Under the pieces are notes generated by a model. The model ran no database searches. It was not told the origin of the DNA and was given only the letters and a program-made list of their open reading frames with translations. Below, piece after piece: positions 9,720-18,249 of a stretch of DNA of 38,522 nt; within the stretch, counting starts at the first letter, position 1; every line of letters begins with the position of its first letter. The stretch spans positions 1 to 38,522 of the forward strand of contig JANTHB010000030.1 in NCBI GenBank assembly GCA_024762655.1, read 5' to 3'. The DNA comes from Bacteroidales bacterium. Its GTDB lineage: Bacteria > Bacteroidota > Bacteroidia > Bacteroidales > VadinHA17. The position numbers were made by a program, and so were the translations under genes.

Positions 9720-10075
9720 ACAAGGATGCTAAAAGTTGTACGATTTTGTGATCCGGGATCCTGGCTTTAAATTATGATTCCTGATCCTGTACATAAAACA
9801 AAAAGACATCTAGGGTTAAGATATCTGCTGGACCTGAAACGCAAAATTGACACCAACCGGGTAGGCTTTAGTTTTTTCTCCGGTCTCTATTGCGACACTT
9901 CCGAACAGGCTTTGCCCGGGGTATTTTGATCCGGAAAATACATTTTTCCCAATAGTTTGTAAAAGAAAACGCTTTTGTTTAGTTGCCAGGATATTTGTCC
10001 GGACGGGCCGGTAGATTTGGTCTGAAAGGCAGGATATCATAAAATTCTGTTTATTTTTACGAAATTTTATATGGC
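9720..10075. other. Non-coding gap between the AbrB-like gene and the methyltransferase
   Basis: About 355 bp without a credible gene. A 74-codon open frame on the minus strand (9816-10040) has no recognisable domain and is treated as chance. The gap contains an inverted repeat GTATTTT/AAAATAC around 9918-9938 and the string TCTCTATTGCG at 9884-9894, also found in the dispersed repeat at 23605-23666, so it may hold a decayed fragment of that element. Confidence 0.5.
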
Positions 10076-10702
10076 ATGAAGAAAAGAGATCCCGACAGGA
10101 TCATCCATTTTGAGATGAGAAAGATCAGGCCTATTTACCGGAAAACGGAAGCGTTGAAAGCATTCTGGGAAGAACGGTATGAAAATACCTACCGGGAGCT
10201 TCTAGATAGCCGGAACGAAATCGGCCGGCACGGCGTTATCGTCGAATATATCACCAGGGTCATCAGGCAGGGAAACGTACTGGATGCAGGATGCGGTACC
10301 GGTATTTTCGGGGAGTTGCTTAACGCCTCTTCGTTCCGTTACACCGGAATAGACATTGCGGAAAAAGCCATCAATCTGGCACAGAATAAGTTACCCAACA
10401 TGCGGGACAGATTTCTGAATGTCCGGTTTGAAGAATACCGACCGGAAGAAAAGTTCGATGTTATCATTGCCAATGAGATGGTCTATTACATGGAAACGGA
10501 GCTCTTTCTGCAGCAATGTAACCGGATGTTGGCAGAAAACGGTCATTTGGTGATATCCGTATATGATTTTGAAAAAGGCCGTGAAATTTTATCCCGGATC
10601 GAAGAAAGAATAGACCATCCTTTTGAAATTTCGGTTACCAACCCGGGAGCAGGATTAAAATGGAACATTGTGGCCGGGAGACTCATGCATGACAAGCGTT
10701 AA
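10076..10702 (+). CDS. Class I SAM-dependent methyltransferase
   Basis: A 208-residue protein with the Rossmann-type SAM-binding core. Motif I is NVLDAGCGTGIFGELL at about 67-82, motif II is YTGIDIAEKAI with the acidic residue that contacts the SAM ribose, and a later strand is FDVIIANEMVYYM. The N-terminal 60 residues (FWEERYENTYRELL) are a helical cap typical of small-molecule methyltransferases in the Methyltransf_11/25 groups. The substrate cannot be read from sequence. It lies 50 bp before the DUF5916 gene on the same strand, so the two may share a transcript, but there is no functional link that I recognise. The fold call is firm; the specific function is unknown. Confidence 0.85.
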   Translation: MKKRDPDRIIHFEMRKIRPIYRKTEALKAFWEERYENTYRELLDSRNEIGRHGVIVEYITRVIRQGNVLDAGCGTGIFGELLNASSFRYTGIDIAEKAINLAQNKLPNMRDRFLNVRFEEYRPEEKFDVIIANEMVYYMETELFLQQCNRMLAENGHLVISVYDFEKGREILSRIEERIDHPFEISVTNPGAGLKWNIVAGRLMHDKR

Positions 10703-10752
10703 AAAAGGAGTGAAAGATTTACATACAGGAATGTAAGCCAAATTAAAAACAT

Positions 10753-12948
10753 ATGATGATCAGTATTGGTTCAAAGCGCTATTTTTTAATAATAAGCATA
10801 GTTTTTATAGCATTATTATCTCCCTGCAAGGTATCCGGCCAGAATGTAAAAGTCATTAACCGGAACAGGTATAAGATTTCCATTCATACGACCGACAAGC
10901 CCGTAATTATCGACGGGTTATTAGATGATCCTGCCTGGCAATCTGCGCAGAGGGTGGATCATTTTCACCGGGTATTGCCCATGGATACGGGATATGCAAA
11001 GTCGCAAACGGAGGTCATGTTGTCACATGACGATAAGTATCTGTATCTGGCCGTCATTTGTCATGACACGTTACCGGGAAAAAGGCCTGTGGAATCCTTA
11101 AGAAGGGATTTTTCCTTTCCCAAAAACGACAACTTCATTGTCTTTATGGATACCTACAATGATCAGACCAACGGTTTTGCTTTTGGGATTTCCGCTGCGG
11201 GGGTGCAATGGGAAGGGATTCAGGCCAACGGGGGATATGTCACGCTGGAGTGGGACTGTAAGTGGAGATCTGCAGTAAGAAGTTCTCCTGACCGGTGGGT
11301 AGCTGAGTTTGCCATTCCGTTCCGCAGCATAAGATATAAAGTCGGAGTAAAGGAATGGGGAATTAATTTCAGCCGGCTGGATTTGAAAACCGCGGAAAAA
11401 TCGTCCTGGGCGCCGGTGCCCCGGCAATTTCAGACCGCCAACCTGGCTTTTGCAGGGACACTCTTGTGGGACACCCCTCCGCCGGATCTGGGACTGCGTT
11501 ACTCCCTGATCCCATCTGTGATTGGTCGTTATTCTCACGACATGGAGGGGGGAAATGCGGGAGCCTATGATTTTGGGGGCGGGCTGGATGCCAAGATCAC
11601 CCCTTCTACCTCTATGAACCTGGATATCACCATACACCCCGATTATTCACAGGTGGAAGTCGACAGGCAGGTAATCAACCTGGACCGTTACGAATTGTTT
11701 TTTCCGGAGAAAAGAAAATTTTTCCAGGAAAACAGTGATCTTTTTGCCAGTATAGGAAGAGAGCGTCTGCGGCCTTTCTTTTCAAGGCGTATCGGTTTGG
11801 CCACCCCCGTATGGGCGGGCGCCCGTCTTAGCGGGCAGATAGGAAAAAACTGGAGGACAGGCGTCATGGATATGCAGACCGGCAGCCGGGATACGATTCC
11901 CGCGGCCAATTTTGCCGTGGCCGTATTTCAGAGAAAAGTCTTCAGACGCTCAAACATCAGTTTCTTCCTGGTAAACAAACAAGCTACCGGCACCTTGTCC
12001 GCGGAAGATCCCTCTTCCCTGCGTTACAACCGTGTGGCCGGGATCGAATACAACCTGGCCAGCAGTGACAGCCGCTGGACCGGCAAGTTTTTTTATCATC
12101 AGGCTTTTTCTCCCGGCATTCATCATCATGCTTTTTCACTGGCAGAAAAACTCATGTACGATAACGGCAAAGTTCAGGCGACCATGGAACACGCCTGGGT
12201 CGGCCAGAATTTCATGGCTGAAACGGGATATGTTCCCCGCACCGGTTTTCAGGAGCTTACACCGGGTATTCAGTACAAGTTTTATCCTTCTTCCCGTCAT
12301 CTGGCCAACCATGGTCCTTTTCTGAAATCCGACCTGTTCTTTTCAACCGATTTTCATATTAACGACTCGAGGACAGAAGTGGGTTACGGGCTGGAATGGC
12401 TAAACAGAAGCAAGCTTAAGTTCGATCTGTCCGACAACTATATTCTTCTGCTGCAGAATTACGATCCAACACATACAGGAGGTGTCCCCCTGTCTTCAGG
12501 TTCCGATTATCACTGGCAGGAAGCCGGTTTTTCCTATCTTTCCGATGTGCGCAGACTTTTCAATTTCAGCGTATCCGTGATCGCCGGGGAGTATTACAAC
12601 GGGCACCGTACAGGTTTTGAGAGTCAGTTTTCATACAGGGTCCAGCCTTTTGCGAACCTTACCATGGACCTGGCCTATAACCGGATAACCTTACCGGAAC
12701 CCTATAGCAGCGCTGATCTTATCCTTGTGGGACCGAAACTGGATCTAACCTTTACGGATAAGCTATTCCTGTCGACCTTTGTTCAGTATAATAACCAGAT
12801 TGACAACATAAATGTCAATATCCGGTTTCAATGGCGGTATGCACCTGTATCCGATCTGTTTATTGTTTACACCGATAATTCCTATCCTGACGGATTAACA
12901 CCCAAAAACAGGGCACTGGTATTGAAATTATCCTATTGGTTTCATTAG
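10753..12948 (+). CDS. DUF5916 outer-membrane protein with N-terminal CBM9-like domain
   Basis: A 731-residue exported protein. A signal peptide covers about residues 1-30 (FLIISIVFIALLSPCKVSGQ). A carbohydrate-binding family 9-like domain follows at about 45-210, opening with KPVIIDGLLDDPAWQSAQ and including LYLAVICHD and FIVFMDTYNDQTNGFAFGI. The rest matches the DUF5916 family: DYSQVEVDRQVINLDRYELF, FFPEKRKFFQENSDLF and a long series of alternating hydrophobic strands ending in VLKLSYWFH, compatible with an outer-membrane barrel with a C-terminal aromatic. Family function is not established; the CBM9-like part suggests contact with glycans or another surface ligand. Its nearest functional neighbours (methyltransferase, converging sulfatase) do not fix its role. 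Domain recognition is confident; function is not. Confidence 0.88.
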   Translation: MMISIGSKRYFLIISIVFIALLSPCKVSGQNVKVINRNRYKISIHTTDKPVIIDGLLDDPAWQSAQRVDHFHRVLPMDTGYAKSQTEVMLSHDDKYLYLAVICHDTLPGKRPVESLRRDFSFPKNDNFIVFMDTYNDQTNGFAFGISAAGVQWEGIQANGGYVTLEWDCKWRSAVRSSPDRWVAEFAIPFRSIRYKVGVKEWGINFSRLDLKTAEKSSWAPVPRQFQTANLAFAGTLLWDTPPPDLGLRYSLIPSVIGRYSHDMEGGNAGAYDFGGGLDAKITPSTSMNLDITIHPDYSQVEVDRQVINLDRYELFFPEKRKFFQENSDLFASIGRERLRPFFSRRIGLATPVWAGARLSGQIGKNWRTGVMDMQTGSRDTIPAANFAVAVFQRKVFRRSNISFFLVNKQATGTLSAEDPSSLRYNRVAGIEYNLASSDSRWTGKFFYHQAFSPGIHHHAFSLAEKLMYDNGKVQATMEHAWVGQNFMAETGYVPRTGFQELTPGIQYKFYPSSRHLANHGPFLKSDLFFSTDFHINDSRTEVGYGLEWLNRSKLKFDLSDNYILLLQNYDPTHTGGVPLSSGSDYHWQEAGFSYLSDVRRLFNFSVSVIAGEYYNGHRTGFESQFSYRVQPFANLTMDLAYNRITLPEPYSSADLILVGPKLDLTFTDKLFLSTFVQYNNQIDNINVNIRFQWRYAPVSDLFIVYTDNSYPDGLTPKNRALVLKLSYWFH

Positions 12949-12955
12949 ATGAAAC

Positions 12956-13019
12956 AATGAATGATAGAATGAGTAAATGATGGAATGAGTGAATGCATGA
13001 ATGCATAAATAATTGAATG
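12956..13019. repeat. Eight degenerate tandem 8-bp units (consensus near ATnGAATG)
   Basis: Directly after the DUF5916 stop codon the sequence divides exactly into eight 8-mers: AATGAATG, ATAGAATG, AGTAAATG, ATGGAATG, AGTGAATG, CATGAATG, CATAAATA, ATTGAATG. Seven of the eight end in AATG. It lies between two converging genes and is followed by a pyrimidine-rich stretch (about 13040-13150) containing CATTCATC-like words, the reverse-complement flavour of the same motif. Confidence 0.7.
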
Positions 13020-13150
13020 GCGGTATCATGTGCCCTGAGCTCTGTGCTATTTCTTCCTTATTACTTTTGCCTTTATTTTATTTTCTTTTCCCCTCATTCA
13101 TCGTTCAACGTTCGACGATCATCCTTCATCCTTTCTTCTTCCTTCTGCCT

Positions 13151-14650
13151 TTAAAACGGACCCGGCCGGGTGATGGTATCCGCTCCTCCGGATCTGCCGG
13201 GCATCTCGCCCCAATGGAAACCTTTCAGTATTCTCTTACCTGTTTTGCGGTCAAAATGATCGGGTGTGATATGTTCCGGGCAGGTCTCCCCTGTTTCCTG
13301 CATCCATCGTTCCAGTACTTTTTTCATATCTTCCTTTTGTTTTTCAAAACGCGGGTCATCGGCCAGATCGTAAAACTGAAAGGGATCATTGACACAATCA
13401 TACAGTTCTTCTGCCGGCCTGGGTTTTTTGAACACATCTTCCTGCAGTTTATCGGTATTTCCGTCTAGCCATGCCTGGTATAATTCTTTCATGGAAGGGC
13501 TGGCGACAGCATCGGCAGGTCCCCAGGCATCGAATTGCGGTCTTTTATTGATCAGGTAAAGAAAATCCTTGGTACGCACCTGGCGTTCACAGGCCTCGTA
13601 GTCATGCCAGTTGTGTTCCGAGAAAGTATATTGCCGGAATTCTTTATCCGGATGGGTAAAGAGAGAGGCGAAACTGTGTCCCTGAAAAGTGGGGCCGGGT
13701 TGTATCCCTGCCACCTCGAGCAGGGTGGGTGCCAGGTCGATGATGCTCACCATCGCGTCTATCGTGCTTCCGGCAGCGATATGACCGGGCCACCGGATGA
13801 GCAACGGCGTTTTTATTCCGCTGTCGTACATCCGCGTTTTGCAGCGGGGGAAAGGACGGCCGTTGTCGGAGGTGAAGATCAGGATGGTGTTCTTAGCGAT
13901 CCCTTGTTTTTTCAGCTCCTCCATCACCCGGCCCACATAATAATCAAGGCGGGTGATCTCATTGTAATAAGATGCAAGGTCCCTGCGTGTCCTTTTACCG
14001 TCATACAGGAAAGCCGGCACCCACACTTTTCCGGGGGTATTTGTTATTTTAAAGGTATCGGCGCCCCAGGGACGGTGGGAGTCGTAGGAAGCGAACCACA
14101 TAAAGAAAGGTTTGTCTTCGGGACGTTCGCGCAGGAACTGCAACCACCTGTTCTCTCCGCCGTCACCATTATCTTTCCAGGAAACGGAGAAACGGTCAAA
14201 GGCCCTGACGGCAGGTCCCAGCCCGGTCGTATCGTTATTTCTCTTTCCGGCCGTATGTCCGAAATGCCACTTGCCGGCCTGGGCCGTATAATAGCCGTGG
14301 GCCCGGAGGATCTCCGGAAACAGGATCTGGTTGGCAGGAAGCGGCGAATGCAGTTCTGCCGCTCCCGTATTGTGCGGATAACGTCCTGTGATGATGCTGC
14401 AGCGGCTGGGACTGCATGAGCTGGTAGTCAGGTAGGCATTGCCGAAAAGCAGCCCGTCGCGGGACAGTTGGTCCAGGTTGGGTGTTTTGATCCCTTTGTT
14501 GCCATAACAACCCAGATCGTTCCAGCCCACATCATCCCCGATGATGAAAATGATGTTAGGGCGTTTGTCAACCGGGTTCTTCTCACTAGTACAGGAAGAA
14601 AATGTAATAAAAGTGAAGATTACCGCTATCAAAAAGAAAAATGTTTTCAT
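13151..14650 (-). CDS. Formylglycine-dependent sulfatase, lipoprotein (S1 family, SGSH-like)
   Basis: A 499-residue type I sulfatase that would remove sulfate from a sugar or related ester. The chosen start (14650) begins the lipoprotein signal MKTFFFLIAVIFTF ending in the lipobox FSSC; an in-frame ATG 15 codons earlier adds a non-signal extension. The modification motif is CSPSR at residues 79-83, whose Cys is converted to formylglycine by an anaerobic or aerobic maturase not seen here. Metal ligands are in FIIGDDVGWND near the start and FTSDNGRPFP further on. The DNGRPFP..KTRMYDSGIKTPLL region resembles N-sulfoglucosamine sulfohydrolase-type sulfatases (subfamily S1_8), a tentative subfamily call. 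The C-terminal ELYDCVNDPFQFYDLADDPRF is the usual sulfatase ending. A remnant of a second sulfatase lies just upstream. Confidence 0.93.
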   Translation of the reverse strand: MKTFFFLIAVIFTFITFSSCTSEKNPVDKRPNIIFIIGDDVGWNDLGCYGNKGIKTPNLDQLSRDGLLFGNAYLTTSSCSPSRCSIITGRYPHNTGAAELHSPLPANQILFPEILRAHGYYTAQAGKWHFGHTAGKRNNDTTGLGPAVRAFDRFSVSWKDNGDGGENRWLQFLRERPEDKPFFMWFASYDSHRPWGADTFKITNTPGKVWVPAFLYDGKRTRRDLASYYNEITRLDYYVGRVMEELKKQGIAKNTILIFTSDNGRPFPRCKTRMYDSGIKTPLLIRWPGHIAAGSTIDAMVSIIDLAPTLLEVAGIQPGPTFQGHSFASLFTHPDKEFRQYTFSEHNWHDYEACERQVRTKDFLYLINKRPQFDAWGPADAVASPSMKELYQAWLDGNTDKLQEDVFKKPRPAEELYDCVNDPFQFYDLADDPRFEKQKEDMKKVLERWMQETGETCPEHITPDHFDRKTGKRILKGFHWGEMPGRSGGADTITRPGPF

Positions 14651-14720
14651 AGTATTTATTTTTTCAGGCAATGACCGCAGAATAACCGGCACCATAGAGC
14701 GCTAAAACATCATACTCATT

Positions 14721-14879
14721 TCAATCACAGAAACGTTTTTTCGTATCGTGCAGGGCTATGCCTCCGGTGAAAGGATGCGGATGATGTTTATGCAGGAATA
14801 TCCGGAGTTTCTTCACGGTTTCAGCATAGCGGGGGGCATCCGCTCAATTATGCAACTCATGGGGGTCATTGATCTTATC
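14721..14879 (-). pseudogene. Decayed 3' end of a second sulfatase gene
   Basis: Read on the minus strand from 14879, the sequence translates as KINDPHELHN, stop, ADAPRYAETVKKLR, then about 27 further residues to a natural stop at 14721. The first part matches the standard sulfatase ending (compare VNDPFQFYDLADDPRF in the intact neighbour), and the in-frame TGA at 14844-14846 falls where a leucine is expected. No ATG, catalytic CxPxR motif or other sulfatase sequence lies upstream, where the patatin gene begins. This is therefore a vestige of a formerly tandem sulfatase gene, transcribed in the same direction as the intact one at 13151-14650. Its identity rests on about 25 aligned residues. 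Confidence 0.7.
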
Positions 14880-15008
14880 ATTTTAAAAATTTAAATCATG
14901 ATCAAATATAATACATTATGGAGTTGATTGTCTCCGGGTTTAAATCATTTTCAGGACATATCCTGGTAAGAAGTTTTTTAATGTATCCGCGATTTAGGAT
15001 GAAATGCT

Positions 15009-15016
15009 TATTTTTG
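15009..15016 (+). promoter_or_regulatory. -7 promoter box for the patatin gene
   Basis: TATTTTTG fits TAnnTTTG and ends 18 bp before the ATG at 15035. Transcription would begin near 15022, which excludes the longer reading frame starting at 14918 and supports 15035 as the true start. A -33 TTTG is not evident. Confidence 0.45.
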
Positions 15017-15034
15017 ATTTTTCATTCAGGGAAT

Positions 15035-17218
15035 ATGGCAAGAACAAAATTCATTTTCCACTTTTTATTGCTTGTATCGTTCTCTGTTGTGTCCGTTTTT
15101 GCCCAGAAGGGAACGGTCAGCCATTCTCCTAAAATCGGGCTTGTGCTTAGCGGTGGCGGCGCCAAGGGATTTGCGCATCTTGGAGTGATGAAAGTGTTAC
15201 AGGAAGAAGGTATTCCCTTTGACATCATCGGAGGCACCAGTATGGGAGCTATTGTGGGGGGGCTGGTAGCTTCGGGAATTCCGGTGGATACCCTTATATC
15301 TTTTTTAAAGGAACAGGATTGGAGTTATTTGTTATCTGATTTTATCCGAAGGGCGGATTTGTCTATTACCGAAAAAAAAGACCGGGATCGGTTTATGGTG
15401 TCCTTTCCTTTCAATAACAAGGGAATCAAACTTCCTGCCGGTTTAATACGTGGGCAGCATATAGAAAATTTGCTCCACGCTTTGGCAGCACCTGTGTATC
15501 GAATCCGTGATTTCAACAAACTTCCCATACCGTATTTGTGTGTAGCGTTGGATCTGGATAATAACAAAGAGATCGTTTTTCGGCAGGGCGATCTTGCCGA
15601 TGCTATGCGTGCCAGTATGTCCATACCTTCGATTTTTGAGCCGGTTGTGGTCGATGGCAGCAGAATGGTAGACGGAGGTGTGGTAGATAATTTTCCCGTC
15701 AGACATGTATTGGATGCAGGTGCTGACATTATCATAGGGGTAGATGTAGGGCATCAGAAAAAAAATCCGGATGTACCGCCCAATTTGCTGTCGGTGATGG
15801 AAGATGCTGTATTTTACTATTCCAATATTGTCCGGCAGGAAAATCTCAAGAAAGTAAATATTTATATACATCCGGATTTGAAAGGGCTGGGGGTTTCAAG
15901 TTTTACCGATTACGATTCTTTGATTGCCTACGGTAAAGAGGCGGCTCTGGCAAAGTTACCGGAAATACGTCATTTGGCAGACTCTATACACCGTCTGGGG
16001 AGAACAGTTCCGGAACCGGGAAAAACCCTATACAGACAAGATTCCATATACGTAAGGTCCATAAAAATGGTCGGTTTAAAGCAGCTCTCCAGGCGTCTCA
16101 TTAATTCTTCCCTGAATTTTCATGTCATGGAATGGGTGAAACCTTCGACATTACAGCAGGCTGCCGAAGATTTTTATGCTTCCGACTATTTTGATAAAGT
16201 AACTTTCGCCCTGATGCCTGAAGGAGACGGTGCGCAGGTTGTTTTCAACTTCAAAGAAAAAGATGGGAACCGGTTCAATGTAGGTTTTTATTATGATTCT
16301 GACTACAAAACCGTTTTTTCGCTCAACACAACATTTTTGAATGTGCCTTTTAAAGGATCGAAGTTATCCATGACGGGAAAGCTTGGAAAAAATCCCGGAA
16401 TTGACATAAATTATTTTCTGGATAAGGGGGCCGTGCTGGCACCGGGGTTTGAGATCTCGGGAAATTTTCTTGAAGCGTATAATTATGATGAGTCCAGAAA
16501 TCGCGAAGCCAGCTATACCTATTTTATATCTTATCTTCGGGTCTTTCTTCAGTCTAAATTCAACAATGCGGTTTTATTCAGGCTCGGCGGTGAAATGAAT
16601 CATACTGCGATCCAGCCAAAGATATCGGAGATAGATTTCGGCAGAGTCAAAGATAATTTCTGGGGTATATTTACCGACATCCATATGGACACACGCAATC
16701 GGTCTGTTTTTCCCACCTCCGGGATCAGGTTGAGAGGCAATGGGAAGTTTTCCGGTAATCGTTTCTTTCATCCGGTGACGCATGTTAATCTGGATATTCA
16801 GAAACCTATGTCTTTTTCCGATCGTTTTTCGATGATCCATGAGTTGTTCGGAGGTATAAATTCCGGAGACTCCCTGCCTTTTCAGTGTAATTACTGGATA
16901 GGTGGTCAGACGGACTTCACCAGTTACGGAAATGTCCCTTTTCCCGGCTATAAATTTCTTGAGGCCGGAAGCAGGACGCTGTTTTATTACAGGATGGATC
17001 TGCAATATAACCTGAATAACTTATTCATTGTTGTAAACGGGAACCTGGGAACGATGAATCCTATTACTCCGGAAATATGGGAGAATTCTTCCATGATATC
17101 GGGTTTCGGCATTTCAATTGGATATATAACTCCTATCGGTCCTGTAAAAGTATCTTTAACAAAATCCGGAGAACTAAGGGGAACGATGGGGTATCTTCAA
17201 ATCGGCTTTGCGTTCTGA
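15035..17218 (+). CDS. Patatin-like phospholipase fused to POTRA and outer-membrane barrel (PlpD/type Vd-like)
   Basis: A 727-residue exported protein. The frame is open from 14918, but the start at 15035 gives a proper signal peptide (FHFLLLVSFSVVSVFAQ, cleaved near residue 24) and follows a promoter box. The patatin domain covers about 33-240: glycine-rich oxyanion loop GGGAKG at 40-45, nucleophile Ser69 in GGTSMGA, and the second dyad residue Asp213 in VDGGVVDNFP, so it should be an active lipid acyl hydrolase. A single POTRA-like segment follows (SIKMVGLKQLSRRLINSSL, about 345-425), then a Bac_surface_Ag/BamA-type 16-strand barrel ending in MGYLQIGFAF with terminal Phe. This matches type Vd patatin autotransporter-like proteins. 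There is no operon partner. The substrate lipid and whether the domain faces the periplasm or the surface are unknown. Confidence 0.93.
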   Translation: MARTKFIFHFLLLVSFSVVSVFAQKGTVSHSPKIGLVLSGGGAKGFAHLGVMKVLQEEGIPFDIIGGTSMGAIVGGLVASGIPVDTLISFLKEQDWSYLLSDFIRRADLSITEKKDRDRFMVSFPFNNKGIKLPAGLIRGQHIENLLHALAAPVYRIRDFNKLPIPYLCVALDLDNNKEIVFRQGDLADAMRASMSIPSIFEPVVVDGSRMVDGGVVDNFPVRHVLDAGADIIIGVDVGHQKKNPDVPPNLLSVMEDAVFYYSNIVRQENLKKVNIYIHPDLKGLGVSSFTDYDSLIAYGKEAALAKLPEIRHLADSIHRLGRTVPEPGKTLYRQDSIYVRSIKMVGLKQLSRRLINSSLNFHVMEWVKPSTLQQAAEDFYASDYFDKVTFALMPEGDGAQVVFNFKEKDGNRFNVGFYYDSDYKTVFSLNTTFLNVPFKGSKLSMTGKLGKNPGIDINYFLDKGAVLAPGFEISGNFLEAYNYDESRNREASYTYFISYLRVFLQSKFNNAVLFRLGGEMNHTAIQPKISEIDFGRVKDNFWGIFTDIHMDTRNRSVFPTSGIRLRGNGKFSGNRFFHPVTHVNLDIQKPMSFSDRFSMIHELFGGINSGDSLPFQCNYWIGGQTDFTSYGNVPFPGYKFLEAGSRTLFYYRMDLQYNLNNLFIVVNGNLGTMNPITPEIWENSSMISGFGISIGYITPIGPVKVSLTKSGELRGTMGYLQIGFAF

Positions 17219-17360
17219 CAGTCTATGCCGGCATGTTTCCCAACATATTTAGGTTTGGTTAACAATGTGCAAATACCGATGGAACAATTATTTACGAACA
17301 TCTTATTATATTAGGAAAAATGTAACTATTTAGAATCAATGCATTGAATAGTTTTTTTTC

Positions 17361-17368
17361 TAATTTTG
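17361..17368 (+). promoter_or_regulatory. -7 promoter box upstream of nfnA
   Basis: TAATTTTG matches TAnnTTTG, 52 bp before the nfnA ATG, giving a leader of about 45 nt. No clear -33 element is seen at the consensus spacing. Confidence 0.4.
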
Positions 17369-17420
17369 TCGGCTTAATCAGAGAAGTTGTTATTTCATAA
17401 ACAAATAGAATCTAAGAGGA

Positions 17421-18248
17421 ATGAATAAAATTGTTGAAAAGGAATTTTTTTCCGAGAATGTTTGCAAGTTTATTATTGAAGCTCCTGATATTGCCAAGAG
17501 CAGGAAGCCGGGGAACTTTGTCATTATCCGTTTGGATGAAAAAGGGGAGCGCATTCCTTTGACCATCGCTTCTTCGGACGAAGGAAAAGGAACGATCACG
17601 CTGGTGGTTCAGCGAGTAGGGGTTACCACGGCCAAGTTGTTGTCCATGGAAGCCGGCGAGAACATCCATGATGTGGTCGGACCGCTGGGAAAAGCCACAC
17701 ACATTGAGAATGTAGGTACTGTACTTTGTGCGGGAGGGGGTGTTGGTGTTGCTCCTTTATTACCCATTGTAGAAGGTTTTAAGAAGGCCGGTAACAAGGT
17801 GGTTACGGTTCTTGCGGCCCGCACCAAAGATCTTGTGATCCTGGAAGAACAGATGCGTGCGTTTTCCGATGAGGTGATTGTCATGACCGACGACGGTTCT
17901 TACGGAAAGAAGGGACTGGTAACCGCCGGCATGGAAGAAGTGATACAACGGGAAAAAGTGAATCTTTCCGTGGTAATCGGGCCGGCCATTATGATGAAGT
18001 TCGCCGCTCTGACCACCCAAAAGTACAACATTCCCACGATTGCCAGTCTGAACACGATCATGGTGGACGGCACGGGTATGTGTGGAGCCTGCCGGGTTTC
18101 TGTGGGAGGCAAGACCCGTTTTGTCTGTATCGACGGTCCTGAATTTGACGCACACCAGGTAAATTTTGATGAAATGCTTCAGCGCCTGGGATCTTATAAA
18201 AAAGAAGAAGCTGAAGCATATGAACGATATCTAAAAACCGTACAATAA
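17421..18248 (+). CDS. nfnA: NfnA: ferredoxin-NADP/NADH oxidoreductase small subunit
   Basis: A 275-residue FAD/NAD-binding reductase of the ferredoxin-NADP reductase superfamily, often annotated as sulfide/dihydroorotate dehydrogenase-like FAD/NAD-binding protein. The N-terminal FAD barrel runs to about residue 95 (RKPGNFVIIRLDEKGERIPL, with the PLT-type flavin motif). The nucleotide-binding domain starts at VLCAGGGVGVAPLLPI. The [2Fe-2S] site near the C-terminus is D216-GTGM-C221-GA-C224 and C236. Known NfnA/NfnS proteins bind this cluster through three Cys and one Asp, and the Asp is present here instead of the Cys of PyrK. It is followed after a single base by nfnB. Together they form the cytoplasmic bifurcating complex that couples NADH and reduced ferredoxin to NADP+ reduction. 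The Asp ligand and the pairing make this more specific than a generic reductase call. Confidence 0.88.
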   Translation: MNKIVEKEFFSENVCKFIIEAPDIAKSRKPGNFVIIRLDEKGERIPLTIASSDEGKGTITLVVQRVGVTTAKLLSMEAGENIHDVVGPLGKATHIENVGTVLCAGGGVGVAPLLPIVEGFKKAGNKVVTVLAARTKDLVILEEQMRAFSDEVIVMTDDGSYGKKGLVTAGMEEVIQREKVNLSVVIGPAIMMKFAALTTQKYNIPTIASLNTIMVDGTGMCGACRVSVGGKTRFVCIDGPEFDAHQVNFDEMLQRLGSYKKEEAEAYERYLKTVQ

Positions 18249-18249
18249 A

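Noticed and set aside
9816-10040. 74-codon minus-strand frame between the AbrB-like gene and the methyltransferase
   Set aside because: No domain, no promoter or terminator tied to it, and it overlaps what looks like a decayed repeat fragment.
11098-11637. 179-codon minus-strand frame inside the DUF5916 gene
   Set aside because: A shadow of the DUF5916 coding frame; residue composition is implausible for a protein and no family is recognised.
13535-14419. Long plus-strand open frame (294 codons) opposite the sulfatase
   Set aside because: It is fully antisense to a sulfatase with intact motifs, has no recognisable domain, and is explained by the GC-rich codon pattern of the real gene.
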